Assembly (NCBI RefSeq): GCF_004342065.1
Contig: NZ_SLZU01000004.1
Location: 62,001-126,000, forward strand
Length of the DNA: 64,000 nucleotides
From: Primorskyibacter sedentarius
Lineage (GTDB): Bacteria; Pseudomonadota; Alphaproteobacteria; Rhodobacterales; Rhodobacteraceae
Reading direction: 5' to 3'
Shown: one piece after another, positions 44,568-53,325 of the stretch
How the letters are laid out: each line of letters begins with the position of its first letter
How positions within the stretch are numbered: the first letter of the stretch is position 1
Made by a program: the position numbers and the translations under genes
The notes under the pieces: model-generated
The model's input: the letters and a program-made list of their open reading frames with translations, nothing else
What the model was told of the DNA's origin: nothing
The model's database searches: none

Positions 44568-46787
44568 ATGCGACTTACCTCACAGCTTCCTTCTCATCGC
44601 CTTGCACGGTTCGCGCGCCTTTTTCTGTTAAAGCCAAGTGAGCGCCGTTACCTGTCGGCGGCATCGAAAAGCGGGCTGTTTGACAAGGTGTACTACAAGG
44701 GGGCTTACCCCCATATTCATCCTCTGTATCATAAATTTGCCCTGCGCCATTACATCGTCATCGGCGAACGGATGGGCTTTCGGCCGAACCCTGACTTTTC
44801 ACCCTCAGCTTACCTGCGCTACAATCCTGACGTTGCAGCGACCGGGGTTCCGCCGTTCCAGCACTGGGTTACAGCCGGGCACAAGGAAACGCGCGTCCAC
44901 AAGGAATTACCGCAGGTTGTCGAACTGCCGCAGGCCAAGATGCCGGTACTGCGCTTCGATGGGGACCGCGAAACTGCGCCTTACGCGATTGTCGTTCACA
45001 TCTACTATCCTGACCTTTGGGATGAATTCCGCGAGACGCTGGAGCGGGTAAATCTCGATTACGACCTCTTTGTCACGATTACCTATCGCGGCGCAGAGAC
45101 GGATGAACTCGCGCAGAAGATCCGCGAGCAGTTTCCCAAAGCGGTCGTTGCGCCGATGCCCAACCGTGGGCGTGATATTCTGCCGTTCGTTCACCTGATC
45201 AACTCCGGCGTGCTGGATGGCTATAAGGCCGTCGCGAAATTTCACACCAAGAAATCTCCGCATCGCGAGGATGGTGACAAGTGGCGCCGCCATCTCATTG
45301 ACGGCATCCTGCCGAAGGAAGGTCTTGAGGAGAAAGTCGCGGCCTTTGTCGCCGATGAAAGCGCAGGTTTCTGGGTGGCGGACGGCCAGCACTTTACCGG
45401 CGAGGAATGGTGGGGCTCCAACCTGGAGACGACGCGCAGCCTGATGCGCCGGATAGAAGTGGTGGTCGATCAAGGCAAACTGTCCTTTCCGGCGGGCTCT
45501 ATCTATTGGGTCAAGCCCTTGCTTCTGGGCATGATCAAGAGTTTGAAGCTGAACGAGAATATCTTCGAGCCGGAGCAAGCGCAGGTCGACGGCACCCTGG
45601 CACATGCGATCGAACGCGCCTTGGGCTTTTTGTGCGAGGCGACGGGGCAAAAGGTGGTCCAATCCAGCCAGATTGACCCGATGCTGCAACATCAACGGCC
45701 CGAGACACCGCAATTCGTCAGCGCTTTCTACCTGCCGCAATTCCATCCCATCCCGGAAAACGATGCCTGGTGGGGCAAGGGCTTTACCGAATGGCGTTCC
45801 ACCGTCTCTGCGACCTCTCTTTTTCCGGGGCATCTGCAACCGATGCTGCCCTCTGACCTTGGATATTACGATCTGCGCGCGACCGAAGTGATGGGCGAAC
45901 AGGCGGCTCTGGCACGCGACGCGGGCGTCGATGCCTTCTGCGTCTACCATTATTGGTTTGACGGTCGGCGGGTGCTTGAAGCGCCGCTTAACAAGTTGCT
46001 GGAGCAGCCAGAGATCGATTTCCCCTTCTACCTGTGCTGGGCCAATGAAAGCTGGCGCCGTAATTGGGATGGGTTGTCCGGTACGGTGTTGCTGGAGCAA
46101 ACCTATGCGATGGGTTTCGAAAAGCAGTTGGTCGAGGATAGCCTGCCCTATATGCGGGACCCGCGTTATCAACGGCCCGATGGCATTCGCCCGCGCTTTG
46201 TAATCTACCGCCCCGAGGACATGCCTGATCCGGCGTCCAGCGTTGCCGCCATGCGGGACGCCTGGCGCGAGGCCGGTATCGGCGAGGTGGAACTGGGCGC
46301 AGTCTGTTTCCACGTTGCCGGTGAGAACAAGGTAGAGGATGACCTCTTTGATTTCTGGATCGAGATGGCGCCCCATGGCATGGTCACCGGCGATGACTAC
46401 CTGTTTGGCGGCCCGGCGGGCAACAGGCTGGGTTTCGCACCGGCCGAAGGATTTGAGGGCCTGATTTACGATTACGGCGCCGTCGCGCGCAACTCTGTCA
46501 CGCCCAGCTACTACAAGAAATTGCCCAAGAACACGATTTGCGGGGCAATGCCCAGCTGGGACAATACCGCGCGGCGCGGCCGAATGGCTCATATCGCTTA
46601 CGGTGCGAACCCGGCCACCTTCAACAGATGGCTTACGCCATTGCTGGAAAAGCGCGTCCCGACATCCTATCGCAAAGAGCTCTTTCTCAATGCCTGGAAC
46701 GAATGGGCCGAGAAGGCAGTGCTGGAGCCAAGCGAGACCTTCGGCACGCTGTATCTCGACGTCTTGAAGAAGCATCTGGGCAAGTAG
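44568..46787 (+). CDS. Rhamnan-synthesis RgpF-like domain fused to WbsX (GH99-like) glycosyltransferase domain
   Basis: The product has 739 residues. Residues 20-115 carry a short module of the pattern F-x-x-x-YL-x-x-NPDVA-x8-HW-x3-G that also occurs in the giant protein at 53326-57039. Residues about 135-345 match RgpF (VVHIYYPDLWDEFRETL, PNRGRDILPFVHL, KFHTKKSPHR). From about 382 the WbsX/GH99-like domain follows: FVSAFYLPQFHPIPEND, WWGKGFTEW, YLCWANESWRRNWDG and LFLNAWNEWAE. Likely a bifunctional transferase for a rhamnose-containing polymer. It follows kpsM by 81 bases. Confidence 0.88.
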   Translation: MRLTSQLPSHRLARFARLFLLKPSERRYLSAASKSGLFDKVYYKGAYPHIHPLYHKFALRHYIVIGERMGFRPNPDFSPSAYLRYNPDVAATGVPPFQHWVTAGHKETRVHKELPQVVELPQAKMPVLRFDGDRETAPYAIVVHIYYPDLWDEFRETLERVNLDYDLFVTITYRGAETDELAQKIREQFPKAVVAPMPNRGRDILPFVHLINSGVLDGYKAVAKFHTKKSPHREDGDKWRRHLIDGILPKEGLEEKVAAFVADESAGFWVADGQHFTGEEWWGSNLETTRSLMRRIEVVVDQGKLSFPAGSIYWVKPLLLGMIKSLKLNENIFEPEQAQVDGTLAHAIERALGFLCEATGQKVVQSSQIDPMLQHQRPETPQFVSAFYLPQFHPIPENDAWWGKGFTEWRSTVSATSLFPGHLQPMLPSDLGYYDLRATEVMGEQAALARDAGVDAFCVYHYWFDGRRVLEAPLNKLLEQPEIDFPFYLCWANESWRRNWDGLSGTVLLEQTYAMGFEKQLVEDSLPYMRDPRYQRPDGIRPRFVIYRPEDMPDPASSVAAMRDAWREAGIGEVELGAVCFHVAGENKVEDDLFDFWIEMAPHGMVTGDDYLFGGPAGNRLGFAPAEGFEGLIYDYGAVARNSVTPSYYKKLPKNTICGAMPSWDNTARRGRMAHIAYGANPATFNRWLTPLLEKRVPTSYRKELFLNAWNEWAEKAVLEPSETFGTLYLDVLKKHLGK

Positions 46788-46791
46788 ACCC

Positions 46792-47778
46792 GTGTCGCGG
46801 CTCGTCCTTCACATCGGCACGCATAAAACGGCGAGCACCACGGTACAGGACATGATGCATGCCAATGCTGCGCTCTTGCGGGACGCAGGCGTGATCTATC
46901 CCAGTATTGGGCGGCATAGTGGGCATCACGCACTCGTGGCCGACTGGGCCAAGCTGGCGCGCAACTTTCACGTCCCCGAAGGCGGAGAGGCCGCCCTGCG
47001 CGCTTTGGTCAAGGACCATGCGGATAGTGACCGAACGCTCTTTTTGTCCAGCGAGGAGTTTTCCAGAGGGCATCCCGACGGGCGCACGGATATGGCGCTT
47101 TTGTCAGAGATCGTGTCCGCCTTCAGCGAGGTAGAGGTTCTGGTTGTCGTCAAGGAGCAATGGCATTTGCTTCAGTCGATCTATCTGGAGGTCTCGAAAA
47201 GCCGGCAGCCAATGCGCCTTCCCGAACTGGTGGAGCATGCCTGCGATACCGGTATGGCATCCGGCCTATGGCTGGATTACGGGAAGCTCTTCGACCACCT
47301 GCTGACCGGCTTTGCTGCCGAACAGATCCGGTTCGTCGACTACCGAAGCGCTTCGTCCCAGCCGGGCGGCATCGTTGGGTTCTTTCTGCGCCATTTGAGC
47401 GCGGGTCTTGATGTGGCTGATCTTGAGCTGATTAACGACGGCCGGTCCAACGCCTCGCCGCTAGCCCTTGGAAGTTGGGCTGCGAACGCCATTGCCGCCC
47501 CCGACACGGCGACAAAGAGCCTCGTCAACATGGCGAGTGGCGCCTACACCGCCGAGTTCGGAGAGCGGCCGAGCTGCATTTTCACAAGGGCAGAGATCAA
47601 CGCTATCCGAAAGCGGTTCGACGCATCAAATGAGCGTCTGGCGCAAAGGCTTGAAAAGACGCAAGGGACGTTCCGGCTTAGCGCATCGCCGTTGAGCAAG
47701 GATACGGTGCACCGCGAGGATATCGGCCCCGGTTTCTGGCTTCGGTGCAGCCGCCGCCTGCATCACAAATGGGCGTAG
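46792..47778 (+). CDS. P-loop sulfotransferase-like protein
   Basis: The product has 328 residues and starts at GTG 46792, four bases after the preceding stop. The N-terminal P-loop IGTHKTASTTVQ (8-19) is a 5'-phosphosulfate-binding loop of sulfotransferases; a 3'-phosphate motif is less clear (candidate SSEEFSRG, about 84-91). Such proteins are frequent in rhodobacterial polysaccharide clusters and are often annotated only as hypothetical. Probably a glycan sulfotransferase acting on the product of the preceding transferase; catalysis is not proved. Convergent with the 143-residue gene. Confidence 0.7.
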   Translation: MSRLVLHIGTHKTASTTVQDMMHANAALLRDAGVIYPSIGRHSGHHALVADWAKLARNFHVPEGGEAALRALVKDHADSDRTLFLSSEEFSRGHPDGRTDMALLSEIVSAFSEVEVLVVVKEQWHLLQSIYLEVSKSRQPMRLPELVEHACDTGMASGLWLDYGKLFDHLLTGFAAEQIRFVDYRSASSQPGGIVGFFLRHLSAGLDVADLELINDGRSNASPLALGSWAANAIAAPDTATKSLVNMASGAYTAEFGERPSCIFTRAEINAIRKRFDASNERLAQRLEKTQGTFRLSASPLSKDTVHREDIGPGFWLRCSRRLHHKWA

Positions 47779-47790
47779 ACACCACGCTTC

Positions 47791-48222
47791 TTAGCTATTT
47801 TCGGTCAGGGCAAGCCGCCCGAACGCCAGCCAGTAATCATCAGTATCGTATCGTTCAAGCGCGATCCTATACGCTTCCCACGTGACTGTCGCGTACGGTG
47901 CGTCCATTCGGGTCAGCTCTGCAGGCGGCATGCCACGAAGGACGGTCAGGATCGGCGTGCCAGTGAGTTTTGCGACGACTTCAAGCCCGGTCCAGGCTTT
48001 CTGGGCGCTTTCCGGGGACAAGCCGGGCAGGGCCCGTGCGATAATGTCTGGCAGCAGAACGCCGCGCGGCTCTGCATCAATGGCAGTGGCGGGACCAGCC
48101 GCAGCATCCGGTACGTAAACGAGCCGCGTTCCGCAGGGCAGATAGGTGGCGGGACCGGGCAGGGCGGCCGCGATAATGCGCCCGCCCGAGACGTTCAAGC
48201 AAAAGTCAGCTGGTGATACCGC
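47791..48222 (-). CDS. Unknown 143-residue protein, end of the acyl-module run
   Basis: The start at 48222 lies 17 bases inside the SDR gene, with AGGTGG nine bases upstream, so it is translationally coupled. The protein is soluble, Ala- and Pro-rich, without signal peptide or recognisable domain; the block PESAQKAWTGLEVVAKLTGTP looks helical. Its place as last gene after ligase, ACP and SDR suggests a job in the same acyl pathway, but nothing in the sequence shows it. Confidence 0.65.
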   Translation of the reverse strand, partial: AVSPADFCLNVSGGRIIAAALPGPATYLPCGTRLVYVPDAAAGPATAIDAEPRGVLLPDIIARALPGLSPESAQKAWTGLEVVAKLTGTPILTVLRGMPPAELTRMDAPYATVTWEAYRIALERYDTDDYWLAFGRLALTENS

Positions 48223-48940
48223 CATCGACGAAGACCACCTGTCCCTGCATGTTGGTCGTGCCGGAGATGACCAGATCCACGACCTTGAAGATGTTTTCGT
48301 CATTCGACAGCGACCCCGAAGGCGTGCGCCGCTTGATCGTGTTCAGCTGCTCGGGGCGCAGGACCGACGACATTTCGGATTCGAAGAACCCAGGTGCCAC
48401 GCAATTGACGAAGATGTTGGCCTCGCCGACCTCGCGCGCCAAGGCCCGCATCATCGCGTCCAGATAGCCTTTGGACCCGGCATAGACCGACAGGCCGGCA
48501 TAGCCGCGCGATCCGCAGATCGACGAGATGTTGCAGATATTGCCGCCGCCCTGAAGCATCATGCGCTTGATCGCGGCGCGGGTCAGGATGGTCGGGCCGA
48601 CGATATTGATGTTCACGATCTGCTGGATGGTATCCAGATCGGTGTGCATCAGCAGCTGGTCCTGACCGATGGCAGCGTTGTTGACGATGCTGTCCAGCCG
48701 ACCGCCGAACTTGTCGCAAACCTCTGTTACGAAGGCGTTGACCTTGTCCGCATCCACCGCATCAACCGATGCGAAGTGAAAGCTGTCGCCGTATTCCTTT
48801 TCCAGCGCATCCATTTCTGGCGTGCGCGAACGGGCAAAGGTCGCAACCTTGTTGCCGTTCTTCAAAAGCTGGCTGACCAGATGCAGGCCCAGCCCGCGAG
48901 AGCCGCCGCTGACGATGATGTTCTGTCCGTTGGTATGCAT
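48206..48940 (-). CDS. Short-chain dehydrogenase/reductase, FabG-like
   Basis: The product has 244 residues; the ATG at 48940 follows AAGGAAC. NAD(P) motif SGGSRGLGL (11-19), the NNAA motif (87-90), catalytic Ser139/140, Tyr153 and Lys157 (YAGSK) and the end GQVVFVDGGITS are all FabG-like. It probably reduces a 3-oxoacyl group carried by the adjacent ACP. Lies 17 bases after the ligase gene and overlaps the following 143-residue gene. A sugar substrate is the alternative. Confidence 0.88.
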   Translation of the reverse strand: MHTNGQNIIVSGGSRGLGLHLVSQLLKNGNKVATFARSRTPEMDALEKEYGDSFHFASVDAVDADKVNAFVTEVCDKFGGRLDSIVNNAAIGQDQLLMHTDLDTIQQIVNINIVGPTILTRAAIKRMMLQGGGNICNISSICGSRGYAGLSVYAGSKGYLDAMMRALAREVGEANIFVNCVAPGFFESEMSSVLRPEQLNTIKRRTPSGSLSNDENIFKVVDLVISGTTNMQGQVVFVDGGITS

Positions 48941-48957
48941 GTGCGTGTTCCTTGCGT

Positions 48958-50217
48958 TCAGCTCTTGAGGCTTGCGCGCATGGGGATGCTGTCAAGAAAC
49001 TCCCACATCCGCGGCACGGCGTATTCGGCCAGCCCTTTGCTACAATATTCAGTCAGATCGCGTTCGGCGGTTGCCTTGTCGGCGTCTTTCGTCAGCACCA
49101 CCTTCGCCACCGGCAGGTTGCCCATCAGCGGTGCCCGGCGCGCCGTGACCTGCGACCACAGCACGTTGGGGTGCGCGTTAAGATATGCCTCGATATCTGG
49201 CGGGAAGGCTTTCTGACCGCCCACGTTGATCATGGTGTTGCCCGCACGCCCGCAGAAAAGGAAACGGTCGCCGCGGCGTTCCACGATGTCGCCGGTATCG
49301 ACCCAACCGGCCGCATCGGCCTTGTTGGAATAGGGCGAGCGAATATATAGCCGGTTCTCTTCGACCTTCACGCCAATGGCGCGGGAGGGGTCGGTCAACT
49401 TCACGTCGAACCCGGCTTTGCCATCCGTCACGACAATCGCCGCACCCGCTTCGGAGCTGGCGTAGATATGGCGGATCCTGGCCGCAGGGAAGATGCCGCC
49501 CAGCTCGTCCAGAATGGCCTGATCCACAATCTCTCCGCCCATGGAAATGGACGTAAGGGGCGCGGACCGGATCAGGTCGAAGTCGATATTCATCAGCGCA
49601 TGGCGCCAGAAGGTAGGGGTAGAGGAGATCGCGGTGATCTGCCCGGTCCGCAGCGCCGCCTCGAAACTGGCGGCAAGGTCGTTGAAGTCGCCGCAAATCA
49701 GGTTCTGGCCGGGCTTGAACAGCCCGAGCGCAACCATCTGGAACCAGGCATAGCTGCCGATCTGGTAAGGCAGGAACCAGGTGTTTTCCGGCAGCTCGGC
49801 CACGCGGTCGAACGTGTTGAGCGTCTCCCAGCTATGCGGGATCAGCTTCAGCAAACCGGTGGTGCCAGAGGTCAGGACCGTGACCCGGCCCGGCTCCAGC
49901 ATGTCACCTGCATCCTGTGCGTCGCCCATCACCCTGGCCCCGGCCCAGTCGAACAGGGTCACGTGATTTTCAGCGAACCGGCCTGCCACTTCGGGCGAGA
50001 CGCGGTGGCGTTCCACCACGCCGTAATCCAGCCCGTGCGTCAGTCCGTAGATGATCGCGCCGAAGGCCTCTTGCATCGTGTCGACCACGAACACCACGCG
50101 CTGCCCGTCAAAGCGGTCGGGCGCGCCAAGCCGGGCATCACCGGTTGCCAGAAGGGCGGCCCAGTTGGCCTGCCCGTCGGGAAAGGTGATGGCGTTGCTA
50201 TGGGCGACGTCAGGCAT
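48958..50217 (-). CDS. AMP-forming acyl-activating enzyme (acyl-ACP or acyl-CoA ligase)
   Basis: The product has 419 residues, short for the family (usually 500 or more), mostly through a reduced N-terminal subdomain. Motifs present: LTSGTTGLLKLIPH (phosphate loop), YASSEAGAA (adenine site), WVDTGD, and the C-terminal catalytic lysine Lys418 in RASLKS. It activates a carboxylic acid as acyl-AMP. The gene begins three bases after the ACP gene, so ACP is the likely acceptor. Confidence 0.88.
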   Translation of the reverse strand: MPDVAHSNAITFPDGQANWAALLATGDARLGAPDRFDGQRVVFVVDTMQEAFGAIIYGLTHGLDYGVVERHRVSPEVAGRFAENHVTLFDWAGARVMGDAQDAGDMLEPGRVTVLTSGTTGLLKLIPHSWETLNTFDRVAELPENTWFLPYQIGSYAWFQMVALGLFKPGQNLICGDFNDLAASFEAALRTGQITAISSTPTFWRHALMNIDFDLIRSAPLTSISMGGEIVDQAILDELGGIFPAARIRHIYASSEAGAAIVVTDGKAGFDVKLTDPSRAIGVKVEENRLYIRSPYSNKADAAGWVDTGDIVERRGDRFLFCGRAGNTMINVGGQKAFPPDIEAYLNAHPNVLWSQVTARRAPLMGNLPVAKVVLTKDADKATAERDLTEYCSKGLAEYAVPRMWEFLDSIPMRASLKS

Positions 50218-50220
50218 GGC

Positions 50221-50460
50221 TCAGGCCGTGGCTTTCTCGAAGAAGTCCAGCACGTCCTTCACCGTTTCGATGTTGCGCATGGCAGCAGCATCAAAGGTCA
50301 GCTCGCGGCCAAGCTTGGTTTCGATGCGCAGGGCAACTTCGGAAAAGTCGAGGCTGCGGAAGTTGGCATCGCGCGTGGCAACGGCTTCTTCGGTGATCGG
50401 CTCGCGCCCCTTGTTGGTCATTACAAGGTTCATCGTGTCGAGGATTTCCTGGCGTTCCAT
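50221..50460 (-). CDS. Dedicated acyl carrier protein
   Basis: This 79-residue acidic helical protein has AAAGGAC upstream of the ATG. Ser36 in FRSLDFSEVAL is the phosphopantetheine site; the usual D-S-L is R-S-L here, a departure from housekeeping AcpP. It lies between the acyltransferase and the ligase genes and should carry the acyl group between them. A separate housekeeping acpP is expected elsewhere in the genome. Confidence 0.88.
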   Translation of the reverse strand: MERQEILDTMNLVMTNKGREPITEEAVATRDANFRSLDFSEVALRIETKLGRELTFDAAAMRNIETVKDVLDFFEKATA

Positions 50461-50487
50461 TTACTCAGTCCTTTGGAAAAGTGTCAC

Positions 50488-51234
50488 TTACATAGCCGCC
50501 AGAAGGGCGGCCTCGATTTCGGCGCCAAGAGCCTTGATCCGGTCCTGTGCATGGTCCGGGTAGGCATCGGCGAAATGTTTGTGCCACGGATGGCGGGTGC
50601 GGGTGGCCATATGCATGGCAAAGTTGACCGGCCCCTCAATACCGTTGCGGCCGACGATCTGACCCTCGGGGATTTCGCCCTCGGCCAGCGCGCCCGCAGC
50701 AATCAGGCAACCGCGGCCGATCTGCGTGCCGGGCATGCATTGCGCATTGACGCAGACGGTGACCATGTCGCCAATGGTGACAGGGTCATGGATATGGCTG
50801 GGCGGCAGCGGGTCGTTCATCGTGGTGGTCAGCGAAAACAGCCAGACAAAGTCACCGATCTGCGTGCCCTTGCCGACATGGGCATAGCCATGCAAGCGCG
50901 TGAAGTCGCCGATCTTGCAGGTGCCTTCGATATCTGAGAAATTGCCCACGCGCAGGTTTTCACCAATCTGGCTTTTTTCGCGAATGACGATGTGATGGCC
51001 GGTTTCCAGTTTCGGCCCGATGGTGGAGCCTTCATAGAGTACGGAATGTGAACGCACCGTGGCGCCGGCGCCAAGCTTCAGCGGACCGTTCTCACCCGGT
51101 CCGGGATGGCCAAGGATGCAGAAATCGCCGATCGTGCAATTGTCACCGATCTCGGCATTGGCATAGACGCGGACGCCTGCACCGAAACGCACATTGGCGC
51201 CGATACTGGCCTTGGGATCAATCATTGCATCCAT
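50488..51234 (-). CDS. Hexapeptide-repeat (left-handed beta-helix) acyltransferase
   Basis: The product has 248 residues from the ATG at 51234, which has AAGGACC about ten bases upstream; an in-frame ATG at 51288 adds 18 hydrophilic residues. Hexapeptide repeats run from IDPKASIGANVRFGAGV through IGRGCLIAAGALAEG, followed by a helical C-terminal tail (about 190-248). The fold is shared by LpxA, LpxD and sugar N-acyltransferases. With an ACP gene 27 bases downstream it probably uses acyl-ACP to acylate an amino sugar; acetyl-CoA is the alternative. Confidence 0.85.
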   Translation of the reverse strand: MDAMIDPKASIGANVRFGAGVRVYANAEIGDNCTIGDFCILGHPGPGENGPLKLGAGATVRSHSVLYEGSTIGPKLETGHHIVIREKSQIGENLRVGNFSDIEGTCKIGDFTRLHGYAHVGKGTQIGDFVWLFSLTTTMNDPLPPSHIHDPVTIGDMVTVCVNAQCMPGTQIGRGCLIAAGALAEGEIPEGQIVGRNGIEGPVNFAMHMATRTRHPWHKHFADAYPDHAQDRIKALGAEIEAALLAAM

Positions 51235-51330
51235 GTCTTTTTGGTCCTTTGACGCATCATTTTCTGCCGTTCCATCCGGGGCACCCATTACCTCAGGGCC
51301 GACCCTTTGACAAATCCCGTTTCGCCGCAG

Positions 51331-53256
51331 TTATCGCTTGTCCCACACGTCAAGCAGCAGTTGCTGAAACTGTGTGGAATAGTCATCCACGTTGAAGAAA
51401 GGCATCTTGCCCTCGTAGTTTTCAAGCCGCCGGCTGATCTGTGCGCGTTTCTCTGGCGAGCGGCCAAGATCGGCGGCGATGCGAACGAAGTCTTCTTCAT
51501 CCTTCGCGACCAGCTCCTCCAACCCGACAGAGCCCACAAGGAATTGGTCGATGGACCGTGACGATACGCGTTTCGTGGTGACCACGGGCTTGGCCTTGTC
51601 CAATGCCAGCGTCACGGTGGTCGCTCCGCCATGCGGCCAGGTCGTGAGGTAGACGTCGCAGATCTGCACGAGGTTGCGCGCCTCGGCCAGCGTCAACTCG
51701 TTCGTGATGACAACATTGGAAAGGTCAAAACCCTCTTCGGTGGCCACGCGGCGCAGCCGTTCCCAGAAGATGTTGGAATGCAGGTTCCCCGACCAACCAG
51801 AATTGAACGGTGCCATGACCAGCTTGCCGTTCGGCACCTGCGCCACGGCGCGCATATAGGCCCGCAGGCAGGGCGCGCGCAGCCGGTCGACGGAACTGCC
51901 ATTGTAGAACATCACGTCGTCGTCACGCAGGCCGATCGTTGCCCGGTTGAGCACGGTGCGTGTCTCTTTGCCCAGACCGAACGGGTAGCAGATAGAGGTC
52001 GGGTTCAGAAAGATCGGCGGTTCCATGATGTCGGAATAGGCGATCTCGTCGGCGGGATCCGGGCAGCCGGACGTCAGGAAATGGTCGAACGCCCCGACCG
52101 AGGTCGGAAGCGGGTTCACCGTGTTCGAGGATATCTGAACAGGGGCCACGCGGTGCGAGATCAGAAGGTCCGCAGTCCCCACCCCGAAATGGGTGGAATT
52201 GGCCAGAATGAAGATGTCAAGCTCGTCGCGGCGGAGGTTCTCCACGATATGCTGCGTGCCTTGGACATAGCGCAGCAGACGGCGACCTGAGAGCACCTTG
52301 TCGAACGCATCGTCAAATGACTTGTCGGCCTTCACCACGCGGTCGAAATGATCGATCGTATAGGCAAAGATTTCGAACCGGTCCGTGTCGAAATCCCGAA
52401 ACAGCGCGTACAGGGACTCGCTGTCGGGCCCCTTTTTCAGGGTTCGGGCCAGAAAACCGACACGGATCTTGCGCTTTGGATCCCTGCTACGCGCCGGAGG
52501 GTGAAATGCTGGGATCTTCCGCAGCTTCGGATCCATCTCCCGGATCAGGTCGATCATCTTCTTGCGTTTGACAAGAAGTGCAGGCGCGTCGATTTCGGCC
52601 ACGTAATATTCGCCCAGATTGATTTTCTGCACGAGGTCCAGAAGGCTCTTTTGAAGCGGAACGACCAGCGGGTCGACCAGCAGGTCGCAGATCCAGTCAA
52701 TCAAGGCTGGGGCAAATTCGCCATAGTCCTTTTCATCCTGCTCGGTCAGCAGCACGGGACGGTTGAGCAGGATATCCAGATAGAAGCCCAGCTCGAACCG
52801 GGTCATCGTGGAAACCTGTCGGGGTGTCAGAAGGGGCAATTTGTGCGGCGACAGGAACATCGTCAGGACCGCGATGTCGCGGAAAGCGGTCATTCCCTCG
52901 GCGTCGGCCAGAGAGGCCATGCAAGTATCGATCAGAGACTGGTCCGCATCGCTCTGCTCAAGGACCGGATAGCCAAGCCAGATGCGATAATGCGGCTGCG
53001 ACATGAACACTGTTCGACAGATGGCTTCACTGTCGCGCGCATGGTCCGAGGGGGCTTTGGTCTTGTCAGCACCGGGCGAGAGATGATCAAACAGCATCCG
53101 GGCGACGCTGCTGCGCGATTGGCTGATCGCATGTAGCTGCGATGGCGCAATGGCATTCGCAACAATACCGAATGTCGACAAGGCAGTTTGGTAGAGCTGC
53201 AGGTCCTCGATCAGGCGGCTGTCGAGGCATTCTATCAGCTTTGCTCGTGTCTTCAT
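51331..53256 (-). CDS. GT41-like glycosyltransferase (OGT/HMW1C type)
   Basis: The product has 641 residues; the ATG at 53256 has CCGGAG upstream. The N-terminal 250 residues are helical without obvious TPR repeats. From about 265 to the end the GT-B domain resembles O-GlcNAc transferase/HMW1C: KIRVGFLARTLKKGPDSES, RVAPVQISSNTVNPLPTSVG, and the donor region CDVYLTTWPHGGATTVTLALDKAKPVVT followed by SSRSIDQFLVGSVGLEELV. In the HMW1C group, cytoplasmic enzymes glycosylate proteins, typically large secreted adhesins. Here it may instead act on glycan. It is encoded in the run divergent from a large RTX protein. Confidence 0.75.
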   Translation of the reverse strand: MKTRAKLIECLDSRLIEDLQLYQTALSTFGIVANAIAPSQLHAISQSRSSVARMLFDHLSPGADKTKAPSDHARDSEAICRTVFMSQPHYRIWLGYPVLEQSDADQSLIDTCMASLADAEGMTAFRDIAVLTMFLSPHKLPLLTPRQVSTMTRFELGFYLDILLNRPVLLTEQDEKDYGEFAPALIDWICDLLVDPLVVPLQKSLLDLVQKINLGEYYVAEIDAPALLVKRKKMIDLIREMDPKLRKIPAFHPPARSRDPKRKIRVGFLARTLKKGPDSESLYALFRDFDTDRFEIFAYTIDHFDRVVKADKSFDDAFDKVLSGRRLLRYVQGTQHIVENLRRDELDIFILANSTHFGVGTADLLISHRVAPVQISSNTVNPLPTSVGAFDHFLTSGCPDPADEIAYSDIMEPPIFLNPTSICYPFGLGKETRTVLNRATIGLRDDDVMFYNGSSVDRLRAPCLRAYMRAVAQVPNGKLVMAPFNSGWSGNLHSNIFWERLRRVATEEGFDLSNVVITNELTLAEARNLVQICDVYLTTWPHGGATTVTLALDKAKPVVTTKRVSSRSIDQFLVGSVGLEELVAKDEEDFVRIAADLGRSPEKRAQISRRLENYEGKMPFFNVDDYSTQFQQLLLDVWDKR

Positions 53257-53325
53257 GGCAAAGGTCTCCGGTGGTACATACGCGGGTCACAGGTAAAGAA
53301 AGACGGATGCCGACGCGGGTGGCAT

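Noticed and set aside
44907-46775. 622-codon minus-strand frame
   Set aside because: Exact shadow of the RgpF/WbsX-like gene, which has clear family motifs.
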